Below, piece by piece: positions 48,694 through 59,869 of a DNA stretch of 64,000 nt (positions are counted from its first letter, which is position 1; each line of letters begins with the position of its first letter). Under the pieces are notes generated by a model. The model saw only the letters and a list, made by a program, of their open reading frames with translations. It was not told the origin of the DNA and ran no database searches. A program made the position numbers and the translations under genes. Location of the stretch: positions 9,128,501 through 9,192,500 of the forward strand of contig NC_092016.1 of assembly GCF_042242105.1 (NCBI RefSeq), written 5' to 3'. This DNA comes from Pempheris klunzingeri (lineage: Eukaryota > Chordata > Actinopteri > Acropomatiformes > Pempheridae).

Positions 48694-51600
48694 AGTACTG
48701 CTGTTCATGATGAATTATACCTCCAAGTACGCACAGAGTTACACAATTCCCAACATTCCTCCCAAAATACTTCCAAAATTACCCAGTCATGGTCTTGCTT
48801 GAAACAGCCATATCTGAGTACAGCACAGATGCCAGCTCTCATCTTTTTCATTTTTTATTCGTGTCAACTGACAAAATACGGTTAGTATCAGAGGAATTAA
48901 GAACAGAAATGGGAACAGCCAAACAAACAACCACATTATGCCACAAAACATGTTTGACCATAGAGGGAAATTATAACTATAACAAATATAAACAGATCTA
49001 ATGAGACTAAATGACGTTTGTAATGCTAAAGACAAACTGTTAGCAGTGCTTAAGGGCATAGCTTGGGAAATTTGGGAAAGTTACATTTTCTTGCTGAGAA
49101 TTTAATGAAAGGATTTCTACCAGCCAGTTAGCTTAGCTTAGCATAACAGATGGGAAACAGAGGGAAGCAGCCAGCCTGGCTCCATCCAAAGGTAACAACA
49201 TGCACCTGCCTTTAAAGATCACTACTTAACATGTTATGTGTAATCCATTAAAAAAACAATTCGTAGTTTTAAGGGGGTTCTGGGGCTTAAGTGCTGAACT
49301 GTGTCTTGGCACAGTGATGTCCTAGAGTCTGGAAACCTTACAGTGATAAGAAGACTTTTAGTCTTAGTCATCAAAATTACAATAAAATTGTGCTTTTGTT
49401 TAGTTTGCTGGAGACCCTCTAGAACAACTCTAAGATGTCTGACCTTCGCTCCAAATCTCACCTTTGAGGAGCCTTTGGGACTGATAGCAAAGGCAGGTTT
49501 TGGAGACTCTTCCTCCTTCTGTTTCTTCTTCTCTGCTGCGTCTGCCCTCCTTTTCTCAATTTCCTCCCTCATCCTCTTCCTCTCTTCCTGTTACAAACAC
49601 CACAATTTACCGTCACTCTTTGGTCATGTTCTACAAACAGATTCCTCTTAGGTTGAGTATCTCTGATCCATGATAAATAAATAAATCAAATCAAAGCAAA
49701 GTGATGCTTCACACCTTTAATGGATATCACAATGAAGAATGTTTCATCGGTGTCATTGGTATCGTTAATTTCTGAATGTAAAGTCCATCCTCACCTGTTC
49801 TTTGGTTTTCTTTTCCTCCAGCTCCTGTTTCTTCTGCCTCTCCTCCTCCTCCATGATCTTCCTCCTCTCCTCCCTCTTCCTCTTCAGTTCCTCAAGCTCG
49901 ACCTCTGCGTCCTGCTGCTTCTGCTTCATCTTCTCAAACTCCTCGCTTTCCGCGTCATTTCGTCGGCGCTTCAATTCCTGCAGCTTACGCTCGGCCTCCC
50001 GTTGCTCAGCATCATCTTCCTTGGTGGAGGGAGCATTGTCCCTGCTCAAAAACACACATTTAATGATCAACACACATATATGCAGACTTGAATGTTAGCA
50101 TGCTAATAAATAAAGTTCATCATCTTTGTTTGGCACATTTGGTCATTGGAACAAAACTCAAGGTGCAGCTGAGGCTGAATGTCACAAGTCTTTAGGTTTT
50201 TGGTCATAAATCGAAGCATTGAACAGACTAGAATTAGGGCCTGATCATCGAGCTAGATGAAAAGTCAGATGATCTCCCAACAATTAATCTTCAGGGAACC
50301 ATGAAAGTTTACAAAACAAAAACTACAAAATTTCATGGCGATCCATCCCATAATTGTTGAGATGTTTCAGCCTGGATCAAAGTGTTGGATACTTTAAATT
50401 AGCAAATTCTTTTACATAATGGTGATTATGGACACACAGTGCTAACCTATGTGAAAATGAGAGGGTTCTTTAAAAGGTATATTTTGGAAAACTTAAACAG
50501 ACTGTCTGTCATATTGATCTAACCTACGTTACCTTGTTGTCTTCTCTGTTTTCTTGAGTTTATTCTCAAAGGGAGATTCGTTCTGTTTGGCTGGTTCATT
50601 CTTGCAAAAAGAGGGAAAAATGTTAAGACTTCAAATTACTGTTCCTACGTATTTCTTCCATAATATGCATTAAATATAATGACTAACAATCATTACCTTT
50701 TCCTTAAAACCAAATTTCTTTGGCTTCTCCTCCTAAACACAGACGACAGGATTGGAAGAAAATTATTATTTCATTATTAAAATGTCGAAAACCATTGAGG
50801 TTCAGTGGAAACAAATCCCACAAAAGAGCACAGATATTAAACACAATCAATCTGAGGCTGGGCAGTGAATGCACAGCAGATGTAGACTGAATCACACTGA
50901 CATCCTGTGACCGCACAGTCATCTGTGACCACAACACAAAACCAGGAATAAAGAAAATATCTGCAAAGCGAGAACAAAGCCTGGATAAATCAAATATGGT
51001 CCTCCAGTGTCACTTAATCTGAAGGATTACAGTGGATTAGATTAAAATGTCTGTATGCTGTTAGTGTGCAGATTAAAACCAGCGTCTCCATTTCAGGTCT
51101 CTACGGTTCTGCTGCTGAAAAGACCAAAAGAAAATCACATCAATACCTCCTCTTTCTTCTTCTTCTCCTCCATCTCCTTCTTTTTGCGCTTGTCCTCTTC
51201 CTCTTTTTTCTTCTTCTCTTCAGCCTCCCTTTTCCGCCTCTCCTCCTCTTCTTTCTTCTTCTTCTCTTCCAGCTCTTTCTTCTTCTGCTTTTCCTCCTCC
51301 TCCTTTTTCTTCTTCTCTTCCATTTCCTTCTGCCGTTTCTCTTCCTCTTCTTTCTTCTTCTTTTCCTCCATCTCCTTTTTTACTTTTTCCTCCTCCCCTT
51401 TCCTCTGTCTCTCTTCCATCTCCCTTTTCTGTTTTTCTTCCTCCGTCCGCAGCCTCTCTTCCATTTCTTTTTGTTGTTTTTCCTCCTCCTCCCTCTTCTT
51501 CCTTTCCTCCTCCTCTTTTAGCTGCTTTTCTTCTTCCTCTTTCTTGAGCTTTTCCTCCATTTCCCTTTTTTGCCTTTCCTCCTCTTCTATCCTCTGCTTT

Positions 51601-54600
51601 TCTTCCATTTCTTTTTTCTGTCTTTCCTCTTCTTCTCTCCTCTTTCTTTCTTCCTCCTCCTTGTCAACATCAGGAGCAGCTTCCTCTTCAGCATCTTTCT
51701 TTCCTAAATTGGGCTGCTCCTCTTCTTCTGTCGCTGCAGCCTTCTCGTCAATCTCCTCCTATAAAATATAAGATAAATTACATTTATGTAAAAAAAAAAA
51801 AACAGTGTTAGCAGAAGCCTAAAGTAAGAGATCACACCACATGCCTTGTGCTCACTGTTGTTGATTTCTCAACAGATTCCTTTCAAGAGAAAAAGTTACT
51901 TTACCTTCTCGTCTTCCTTCTTGTCCTCCTCCTCTTTCCTCCAGGAGTTCATGTCACTGTCTGCCACCTTCTCTTGGGCTGGTTTCTCCTCCTCTTCCTC
52001 TTCCTCTGTATGTCGCTGTCTGACGGAGGACTGCTCTTCCAGTGTTTTGTCTGTGCCGTTGGTGGTGCTGATGGTGGGGTCATACTCCTTCTGTCTCTCC
52101 ATGGCCTCCTTCATCCTCTTCTGCCTGCGCTCCTCCCTCTTGGCCAGGCGCTCTAGCAAAGCCTGGTCATCATCTGCACCATCACCCGTGGTGGAGGATT
52201 CGGTCTCCGTCACACTGTGAGCACAAGTGGAATCAAGAATCACACCTCCAAATCCCTATTGCAATTAAATGTTCAATCAAATCAATTAAAGGCAATCAAA
52301 TCTCAAGTCTCTGTCGCTAACCAGAGGCTGGAGGTGATTGTTAAAACCAAAAATCGCAAATTTATACTTAAGTTGTTGTCGAGATTGTTTTTCCCAAGTT
52401 GTCTCAATCTAAGTGAACATTAGCAGTTTAACTGTCTTCACTGTTGACTATGATGCCTTTCATTTGTGCAGGTTTGATTAAGCATCAAACCAGACTCAGT
52501 GGGTTCCCATAATAACCTTTCAGCATGTTGTAATTCAAGTGGTCTGAGAGAAAACTAGACCTAAACCACCTCTTGGCTGAAGAGAACGAAGCTGCTGACT
52601 TCATTTTCCTGTAATTCATAAATGTATTGCAAGCGATGAGAGGCTATGTTGAAGGTTGCTAACTGTAACATTATCCAAAGACTTCCAGCTGTGGCTAATT
52701 CAAGTTCAAGTTTATGTAACATAACATTATATAACAGCAGTAACGCAATCATGATTGGGATGATTGAAGCTGCGAACTTAATTTTTCTGAAATATGTAAG
52801 TGTGTTGCAGTGGTTTGTTAGGTTGTGTATGTAGATTTACTATTAACTGTCTGTTAAGGCTCGCGGCTGCAGCTAATTCTAGTTCTTGTTAATGTCGCCA
52901 GCTAATGTTAGAGCATTGAATCACAGAATACCATCTCAAAGGACTGTACGGGTCCACTGATTGCAAAGGACAGTGCTTCTCAAAGAATTGCTGCTGTACA
53001 GTATAACAGGATTGGGACATCATGCACATATGAAGCGCTGCGTATGCCCATGCTCAGCAGGTGGGAGGGTCTTAGCACAGAGAGGGAGAGCTGCAGGAGG
53101 AAACAGTATGTATTTTTCCACTACCTACCCCAGCTTTAACTGACAACAAAATATCAATGACACGTATTAACTTTTTGGATGCTTTTCTGTTCTGCGAGGC
53201 CTGCAGTCAACAGGGTCTTGAACATACTTGGGGATAATCAAGTACTGAGAGCAGCATACTGTAAATCCACCCAGCTCACAGGCAAATCCACCAAGCAACA
53301 CCTCCCTACTACCCAACAAATAACAAGGGCTCAACTCTTCTCTCTGCTTTGGTCTACAGCTGTTTATGAGCCAGCTCTGATGACAGAGAGAACAAAGTCA
53401 CAGGTGGGAGGTTTCTGTTCCTCTAACTGGCTTCTCAGTCCTGCCTCCTGTTTTCTTGGTTTGTCCCACTACACACTGTAATACGCTGTTTGTCTCTCTT
53501 GTGAGTTCTACTCATAGGCTTCATATGCATTGTACCTATTAGTGTTGATAACATCAGTGGCTCCAGAGTCCTCTAATTCCCTCATCTTCTTCCTCTCCTC
53601 CCTGGCTTGTCTCCTTCGCTCCCGAGCTTCCTCCTCATCATCATCGTTGGTGCAAGCCGTACTGAGATATCACACATGAGATACGTAGTGCAAGTTAATG
53701 TGTTTGTACTTTTACAATAAAATGAGAAAGCCATTGGAGCAAACAACAATGAAATATACACAGTATTTAGTTTATAAATTCATCCTTGGACAGCTGAATA
53801 TTTATTATTAACTTATGTATCACATGAAGAGTGCTGCTATAGCTTGCACTCCCAGGGTTTAATCACTGTCACATCCCCTCAGTTCGTAAAGTTCAGTCCT
53901 TGTACTTTATAGCACGGTGGTGTGGTGGTTAGCGTTGTTGCCTCACAGCAGGAAGGTTCTAGTTTCAAATCTGCTGGCTGCTGATATTTAGAATCTAACT
54001 ATCACATATTGGTACTTGTAGACATATTAATCTTATATTTGTGTCTCTGTGTCCATGACCACGTCTCTGTCACAGTGAGATTATCTGTCTAAATAAAGGC
54101 TAAATAAGATAAGATGAAATAAGATAAACTGTGTAGTGGTGTAGTTGAAGCAGTTAGGTTGTGAAATGCCACAACAGAGGGGAAAACAGACTCACAAATA
54201 ATTAATATATAATCAGAAATAAGCAGAGACCAAGCTAGCAAGAAAAAGGGGGGAAATAGGAGGATAAAAAGATAAAATGAGGACAAAATTTGCCCTCCTG
54301 TCCTTCCCTTCCATCCTCATCATCTCACTCACATCCTGCCACTGATCTTCATCTAACTGTGAGTACATCCACAGAAACAGAGACTATTGAGCATGCCAGG
54401 CTGTGTCTTTCCAAGCATTACAAGGCTTTATGAGGCACAGTGCAAGCTTGAAATGGCTCATTGATAGAGCACGGGTATTATTTCCCGCTGCTCTTCCTGA
54501 ATCCGCAGCACAATGATTTACAGATGTTGTCAGAGGAAGAGGTGATGGGAACCGCAGGAATCCTCTCTTTCTTTAAAACAGAAACAAAGACTCAAACAAG

Positions 54601-57103
54601 GCGGAAATCCAACAAATCCTCAGGCAAAGGTTCTAGAAAATGGCACGAGCCGCCCCAAGGAACCAATGAGGAAGTAATTCAAGTCCATATTTCTCCAGCC
54701 AAAGCTAGAGGCCTGCTGTTAGAGTGCTGTCAAAATGTTAGAGCTACATTTCCAGATGACCAACCCCTGGGACATGAAACATAATAAATGAAGGGTTACA
54801 TGATGAGAGCTTCTTGGCTAATGGTAGAACTGAGTGAGATGAATGAAAAGAGCCTGACTCAAACTGTCTGAAGCGTCCAGAGCAGGTTATCTCGTGCTGA
54901 AATAAAAATGGCAGTCAAAACATTCCAGCGTCTGTAGCATTTCCTCGGGCTGCAGAGGGGAGACGGGAGTCTGGAGGGGGACGAGAGACAGAAAAGGCTG
55001 GGCTGGCAGAGCTGGCAGAGCTGGCAGAGCTGGCTGCAAGATTGTGAGAAAATTGTTAGGAACGCCTTTTTTATGGTGCTCTGATAAGACATCTGATATG
55101 ACAGCAACTGACGTCTAAACAAAATAATGTGAACTGCAAATGACTGTATGGACATCGTAACTATATTTTTAGACATCTTTCCATATCACCAACCTGTCTC
55201 CCCAGGCCCCTAAATTCCCACTGTAAATCTGTAAACATCAGGAATAGTTTCACTCTTAAAAAAGACTTAATAGATTTCCTAAAACAGCTGGGTAGTGTAG
55301 CTTTTACCAAGCATTACTAAAACGGGAGTAAAAAGTCCATGTGGGGGATTATTTTTAGCTGTGGATTAATACTCATTTGGTGCTCTAGTGAGGACTGTGT
55401 GTGTCGGATTCAATAAAAACAAACTACAGTGGCCCTTTAATGTAGTTTTAATAGGACAACAATTGAGGTTGAATTTAAGTTAAAGGTAAGGTAGGTAATT
55501 TGATTATTTTGCTTATTTGCTTATTTTAGAAGCATTTTTTGTGATATTGAATTCTCATAACAGCCTGACAGCAATCAAAAAATAAACAAAAAAAAGAAAA
55601 AAAAATCTTGTGTCTGTGGCTGCCACAGGACTGTAATAAGATCGTCCAATCATATCATTAATTCGGGCTGAGTGAAATGGCTGACTTGTCTTCCAACCTA
55701 TTTACCTGCCTACCTGCGTGCACCCATTGCAGAGTCTTCCACAAGGCTGAAGCTAGAAAGCACCAGAATGGCAGTGTGGCCAAAGTTTAATCACGGCTCA
55801 GCGACAGACTGCACCGAATTTGTTTTATTATTTTACGAACAGAAGAAATTACTTTTTCATACAATATCAACATGTTGCTCAGGTTTCAATCAACTCTTTT
55901 CTCAAGCCTACAAACAGGCTTTAGAGAAGAAACAGAGGCTGGAATCCAAAACCATGAAAGATTATTAATGTTTTTCTTTGGTTGGTGTTGAGAGTTTAGT
56001 GTCTGTGGTCTCTAATAATGAAAGATCATTCCAGTGTTTGATTCTTATTTTAAGTACAGCTACAGGTATCAGCAAATACTGTGAAACAGTTCATTTCCTG
56101 TGTTCCCTTACAGTTTATAATAACTTCCCCTTTTGTTCTTAATATGTTATAAGATCTTAAAGAGACAAACCTGCAAGTTGACACTCATAAGTGAAGAATT
56201 TACTACTGTCAGCAATAACTCACTAACATTATTGTAATATTTATCTGAGCACGAAGACAAAGCGAGGGAGACGACAGAGAACAAGGGACGAAACCAAACA
56301 GCAGCTCAGCCGAGTGACTCCTTAATGAGCAAAAAAGGCAGTGGAGATCATTAAGCCGTCATCGCCTGAGCACCGTCCAAGTCCTGTCGCCTCTACTCTG
56401 CACAGGCACTCACAACTACCCCATGCAAAAATGCACAAACCCAAAGACAGGCACAAATACACACAGTTGGCACCACTGAGCATCTGTCTCCAAGACTTTA
56501 TGTGACTAATAGATCATTTTAAGAGTGAGGAAAAAAAAAATGTTAGAGGTGAGACATCTTGAACAGCTCTAAAATGGCTTGTTGCACTATGCTAAACTAT
56601 AGTTTGTCCTCACTGTATGGATTTAAAAACGTAAAATTGACTTTTCCACTCGATTGAACCACACTGCAAAGTGTGGATGGGACTTCTCTGTGAGCAGCTG
56701 GTGTCTAATAACTTTGGCAACAACTCCACATGTGGATTATAGAAGTCAGGGAACGTTAGTCCCTGCTGATCAAATATGGTGTGCTGAAGCTGGAAATATA
56801 TCAGACTTGTTTTGTGAGTCAGACAGTCAAACACTGATGAAACTAGTGGGGCGTTTATTTGAGATGTTGTGGGGCAGGATGTCCTTTTATAGCATTTGCG
56901 CAATTTTCACCATTCATTCACTATTTTTTCTACTGAACATAATTATTGTTTGAGTGTGCATGTCCATAAATGTGTGCTTGTCTTTGTGTGTGTGTTCCTT
57001 TGCACATGTTTCTTAGAGGGTTCACTCACTTGTCAGTCTCGCCGCGCATCTGCTCTCTCCTCTGCCTCCTCAGCTCCATGCGGCGGTCAAAGTCGTCATC
57101 CAT
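42724..57103 (-). CDS. cald1: Caldesmon, actin/tropomyosin/calmodulin/myosin-binding protein, 15 coding exons, 700 aa
   Basis: Thin-filament regulator of smooth muscle and non-muscle cells; it inhibits actomyosin ATPase until calmodulin binds or it is phosphorylated. Exons in transcript order: 57030-57103, 53536-53661, 51905-52214, 51147-51758, 50697-50732, 50533-50600, 49795-50041, 49462-49587, 48367-48410, 48204-48282, 47729-47860, 47526-47648, 45753-45824, 44261-44297, 42724-42740; total 2103 nt. The start MDDDFDRRMELRRQRREQMR matches the caldesmon N-terminus (myosin-binding). LERLAKREERRQKRMKEA follows. Residues 171-374 are the helical repeat exon. The tropomyosin-binding ESEEFEKMKQKQQDAEVELE and the domain EIEKRRADAAEKKKQ are clear. 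Calmodulin-site tryptophans are kept in IKSMWEKGN and KRGMWETKKG. Human isoforms are 793 (h) and 538 (l) aa. The last two exons give a short tail ending NAGVRP that differs from the human end. Confidence 0.96.
43795..43930. repeat. Diverged fragment of the same MITE family
   Basis: AGTGTTGGAGAAAGTATTCT followed by 'cctttaattaagg' and 'acaagtaaaagtcctgca' reproduces the left half of the family. No matching right end. Confidence 0.5.
43930..44110. repeat. Fish repeat fragment ('gacattttgggaatacg')
   Basis: Begins GACATTTTGGGAATACG and continues through 'gcagatagttagatgagatcaatacc'. It pairs with the fragment at 49060-49200 ('gccagttagcttagcttagc', 'agcctggctccatccaaagg'), which I recognise as another part of the same widespread teleost repeat. 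Confidence 0.5.
45717..45740. repeat. (TG)n microsatellite
   Basis: About 12 TG units beginning some 12 nt downstream (minus-strand sense) of the donor of CALD1 exon 45753-45824, so close to the splice site that length changes could affect it. Confidence 0.95.
46035..46300. mobile_element. hAT-type MITE with CAGTGGTT terminal repeats
   Basis: The left end CAGTGGTTCCAACCTATGGG and the reverse complement of the right end CAGTGGTTTTAACCTTATAA are inverted repeats with about 70% match. The interior shows the 'gggtcataagat' block typical of this non-autonomous family. Flanking sequence (GTTAATC / GTTTAATG) is only a poor duplication, so the copy is old. No transposase frame. Confidence 0.6.
47476..47499. 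repeat. (TG)n microsatellite
   Basis: About 12 TG units just intronic of CALD1 exon 47526-47648. Confidence 0.95.
47929..48170. mobile_element. hAT-type MITE with CAGTGGTGGAAGGA terminal repeats
   Basis: Starts CAGTGGTGGAAAGGAACT and ends with the inverted form (right end complement CAGTGGTGGAAGGAGTAT). The flanks ctaagggt and ctgaggat match at 6 of 8 positions, the length of a hAT target duplication. The 'acttaagtaaaag' block near the right end is typical of this family. It lies in a CALD1 intron. Diverged copies or fragments: 24560-24700, 39930-40330, 43795-43930, 45865-45965. Confidence 0.7.
48663..48691. repeat. (CA)n microsatellite
   Basis: About 14 CA units in the CALD1 48411-49461 intron. 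Confidence 0.95.
49060..49210. repeat. Fish repeat fragment ('gttagcttagcttagca')
   Basis: In the CALD1 48411-49461 intron. The ordered blocks 'gggaaatttgggaaag', 'gttagcttagcttagcata' and 'cctggctccatccaaaggtaac' match a common teleost repeat from memory. Confidence 0.5.
50230..50400. repeat. Second copy of the 'catggcgatccatcc' repeat in a CALD1 intron
   Basis: Lies in the 50042-50532 intron. Shares the ordered blocks 'gaaaagtcag..gatc', 'gggaaccatga' and 'gatccatcc..ttgagatgtttca' with the copy at 41830. Confidence 0.6.
51147..51758 (-). CDS. cald1: CALD1 exon encoding a 204-residue Glu/Lys-rich single alpha helix
   Basis: A 612-nt phase-0 exon made almost only of Glu, Lys, Arg, Met and Gln, arranged in 16-17-residue units of the type EMEEKKKKEEEEKRQK repeated at its C-terminal half, with shorter related units upstream. 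Charge spacing (i, i+4 opposite charges) fits a stable single alpha helix that spaces the myosin- and actin-binding ends. It corresponds in position and role to the mammalian h-caldesmon exon 3b, which smooth muscle includes. Because both borders are phase 0, skipping gives a 496-aa l-caldesmon-like protein. The plus-strand Ser/Phe-rich frame at 51055-51771 is its antisense shadow. Confidence 0.9.
52588..52895. repeat. Diverged tandem duplication, period about 178 bp
   Basis: In the CALD1 52215-53535 intron. A block starting GAAGCTGCTGACTTCATTTT at 52588 recurs from about 52766 as GAAGCTGCGAACTTAATTTT, with 'ttgcaa', 'aggctatg/aggttgtg', 'taactgt' and 'ggctaattcaagttc / cagctaattctagttc' in the same order. 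By eye about two thirds of positions match. Confidence 0.55.
53911..54120 (+). mobile_element. tRNA-derived SINE, degenerate
   Basis: The head AGCACGGTGGTGTGGTGGTT plus 'agc..ttgcctcacagcaggaaggttct' is the Pol III-type head of a widespread teleost SINE. The B box is mutated (GTTTCAAATC for GTTCGAATC). The tail is A-rich with TAAATAAGATAAGAT units. It sits in the CALD1 53662-57029 intron; the rest of that intron has no coding signal apart from a small (GCTGGCAGA) repeat at 55002-55035. Confidence 0.65.
55002..55035. repeat. (GCTGGCAGA) short tandem repeat
   Basis: Three perfect 9-bp units and a partial fourth. Confidence 0.9.
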
Positions 57104-57500
57104 GATGCCCAAAAGATTTGCCTCACTTTGTCACTGAAAGACACAATCAGATCATGTGTGCTAAATTCAGCACAATCACTTGTGAATTGATTTATTCGGC
57201 TCGATCAACGTAAGAAATAGATGCTTGGGAAATCTTCCATGACTGCTGCAGTGCATTACAGACTTTCCAGAGTGCAGTGGTATCCTACAACCACAGGATG
57301 AATCCCAGTTCATTATCATGGCAATGTCACAGCGGGTGAGGGTAAATACTTAGTAACAAACCTTCACTGCAACAACATGCAGAACTCACGAGAAATTCAA
57401 CAAAATGTTGTTCATTAATGAGCTCCAAATCAGAAATCTTCAGACATCTTCATGACAAAGATAGAAAAGAAAGAGCACAGTTCCTGTTGGTTTACAATAC

Positions 57501-57553
57501 CTTAGCAGTAGCAGAAGTTTAGTCCATGGGCAGCAGTGTCAGTCTGGTTTATA
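57501..57553 (-). promoter_or_regulatory. cald1: Likely CALD1 promoter and short non-coding first exon
   Basis: On the minus strand a TATAAA (complement of 57548-57553) lies about 30 bp upstream of a short stretch that ends at a donor CTAAG|gtattg (57501/57500). This would give a first exon of only about 20-25 nt spliced to the coding exon whose acceptor is at 57134. A weak CArG-like CCAGAAAAGG sits at 57611-57620 (one mismatch), of interest because serum response factor drives mammalian caldesmon. Confidence 0.4.
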
Positions 57554-57628
57554 TCTCAGCCTTTCTGCAGCACAAAGAATTCCTGCTTGTTCTTTCAGCG
57601 ACTTTAACTACCAGAAAAGGCAAAGCCT

Positions 57629-57721
57629 GCCTCTCTGCTCCCCTCTCTTTCTCCCTCAACCTCCCTCCTCCTCCCTAAACCTGACTCCTGCCCTCTCCCT
57701 CCGTCTCACTTTCCCCTCCCC
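57629..57721. other. cald1: Polypyrimidine/polypurine tract upstream of CALD1
   Basis: Over 90 bp the plus strand is nearly all C and T with CTCCCTCC units. Such tracts can bind Sp1/MAZ-type factors or form triplex DNA. It lies 75-170 bp upstream of the TATA-like box. Confidence 0.6.
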
Positions 57722-59186
57722 GAGCTCAGACTTCAGACTCTCTCAAACTCTTTCCCTTGGTTTATAATGTTTTAACCTGCTTTCTCTGTTTCTGTCTGAT
57801 GTACTGCAGCTCTTGTTTCTGTTTCTGTTTTCTTAATTAATTCTGGGGTTTTTTTTTTCTTCAAAATTAATTTCCTTCTCTCAAGGTATACCTACTACCC
57901 TTTTCAACTCTCTCTCCTTATAGGCCACTTTGTTTGAAGACCAAATGTGAAATCCACCCTAACTGATCATCAATCAAACCTGTCAATATGGTCTTTGCTC
58001 AAAAATGTTGGTTTTGGTATCTTTTAGACATTTAGACTTAGACTTTTAGTTCACAACCACTGGACAGATGTTTTAATTCTATTTTACATTTCAGTGAGCA
58101 GGATTCACAATGACCTGGTGCAAATGTGTTTCCTTATTTATCAATGTTACTCTATCTTTACTGTCATATTAATATTCACAAACACGCTCCACATACAAAA
58201 AAAAACAAACTTTGAGACAACAGAGAAATCTGTGAAGAAGTCTTGTGAGAACAGACAACACTGATAGTTGTTTGTTCTTGGAAAATGATCAAGAAAAGAG
58301 ATCTCTGTTCTTTTATTTTGGACTAATTGTTGGTTGCAAATATAAGTGTGCTTATCTTATATACACGTCTCATTAATGTGTTTCCTTGATCAGTAAGTAC
58401 CGGCTGTTCGACCAGAGAATAAAAGAAGTGCTTAACCTCCTTTCCTGAATTCGCCCTGAGCACAGCACCTCTCATCCATCATTTTAATCATTAACTCTTA
58501 AACACCCTCTCTCGTTTGGCACAACCTACTGAAAATCAATGACATCAGACAAATTGAAGTGTGCATTTAAGATTCAGTGCAGATTTGTGATTATAGATAA
58601 AATGATAATTCTACTATAATCCTGCCAAAATACATAATCTATATGTCAGTCTACACTAATCAGTCTACAAGCCTGAGCCTCTTATACAGCTGTAATAATA
58701 ATAAATATCTCAGTTTGAGTGCACTGGTTTGGGTAATTTCCCAAACTCACTTCTGTTGTTCCTCAAGACTATACAGTGTCAAGTCACTATCTGTAAAACT
58801 CTTTCTGGCTTCTGGCTAAACTCATCTCTGGTCCTTACAACTGCTTGAGTGGCACCGTGTTAACACCTTTAATCTTGAGAGCCAATTTCAAGTCGCTGCC
58901 AATAAAAATCGTTTATCAAATGATCTTTTTCTTACTTAAGAAAGTCTGCCAGTAATTCCAGCCAACAGATACAGCGCACTCCAGTGTGGGAGTACAGAGG
59001 AGACATCTTTGCTCGGTAAATCAGATGAAAATAATTCTAAAATATTCCTGTTTTATACTCAGAATTCCCTGTGTATCATCCCAAATATTAGAGTTTACAA
59101 GATAGTCAATCACACACACACATCCTTCTGGTTCTGTCAGTGAGTACAAAACAGGTATCATTTGTACTCAGTGAGACAAATGGTCG

Positions 59187-59224
59187 TATATATATATATA
59201 TATATATATGTACATATATATATA
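59187..59224. repeat. (TA)n microsatellite
   Basis: About 18 TA units with two interruptions; a second short TA run follows at 59275-59291. Confidence 0.9.
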
Positions 59225-59869
59225 ATTTTTTTTTTAATCTCTGCATGCAGTGTTTATGTGATGCTCTAATGTAAATATATTATATATATATTCTGTGTAT
59301 GATATCTCTCCTCACTTTGACGTGATATACATGCAATATATTCATGTCCCAAACAGTTCAGCACAGCCAGCGTTCTCAGCGCTGATCATATGAAGTTGTG
59401 TAACACTATTCATTGCCATAAAAAAGGCCACTTCAGCATAATCCCTTTATTTAGGTATCTGTATCTTCAGATCTGACAAGGATCGTACCAACAGTGAGTC
59501 GTCGGTCATAATGACGGAGGAGGATATAACAGTTTAGTTTTCACAATGGCTGACACCATATACAGTCACAAAGGCTAACAAACAGAATGGGCCAAAAGAG
59601 GCCTATTTCAAAAACAACCACTTCATGGGCAACAAGACTGTTGAGAGATTTCCTGGAAAAGGATGAGACTATTTTACACACCACTTTCCTGCAAAACAAT
59701 CTTACTTTAGGACAAAATATTTAAAGAGGTTTGGAGATGGTTGTTGCTAATGTATAAAACAAAATGATGTGTATAGTAAAGGAGTGAAGAGCTTGAGAAG
59801 CAAGAAAAAAAGAGAGATTGCGCATTTTTTAACCTCAATGTCAGTCAGGCAGTCGGCTCACTGCTTGGG

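Noticed and set aside
51055..51771. Plus-strand 238-codon open frame rich in Ser and Phe
   Set aside because: It is the antisense of the Glu/Lys-rich caldesmon exon; GAG/AAG codons read as CTC/CTT, and TTC/TCT runs follow automatically. No splice or start context.
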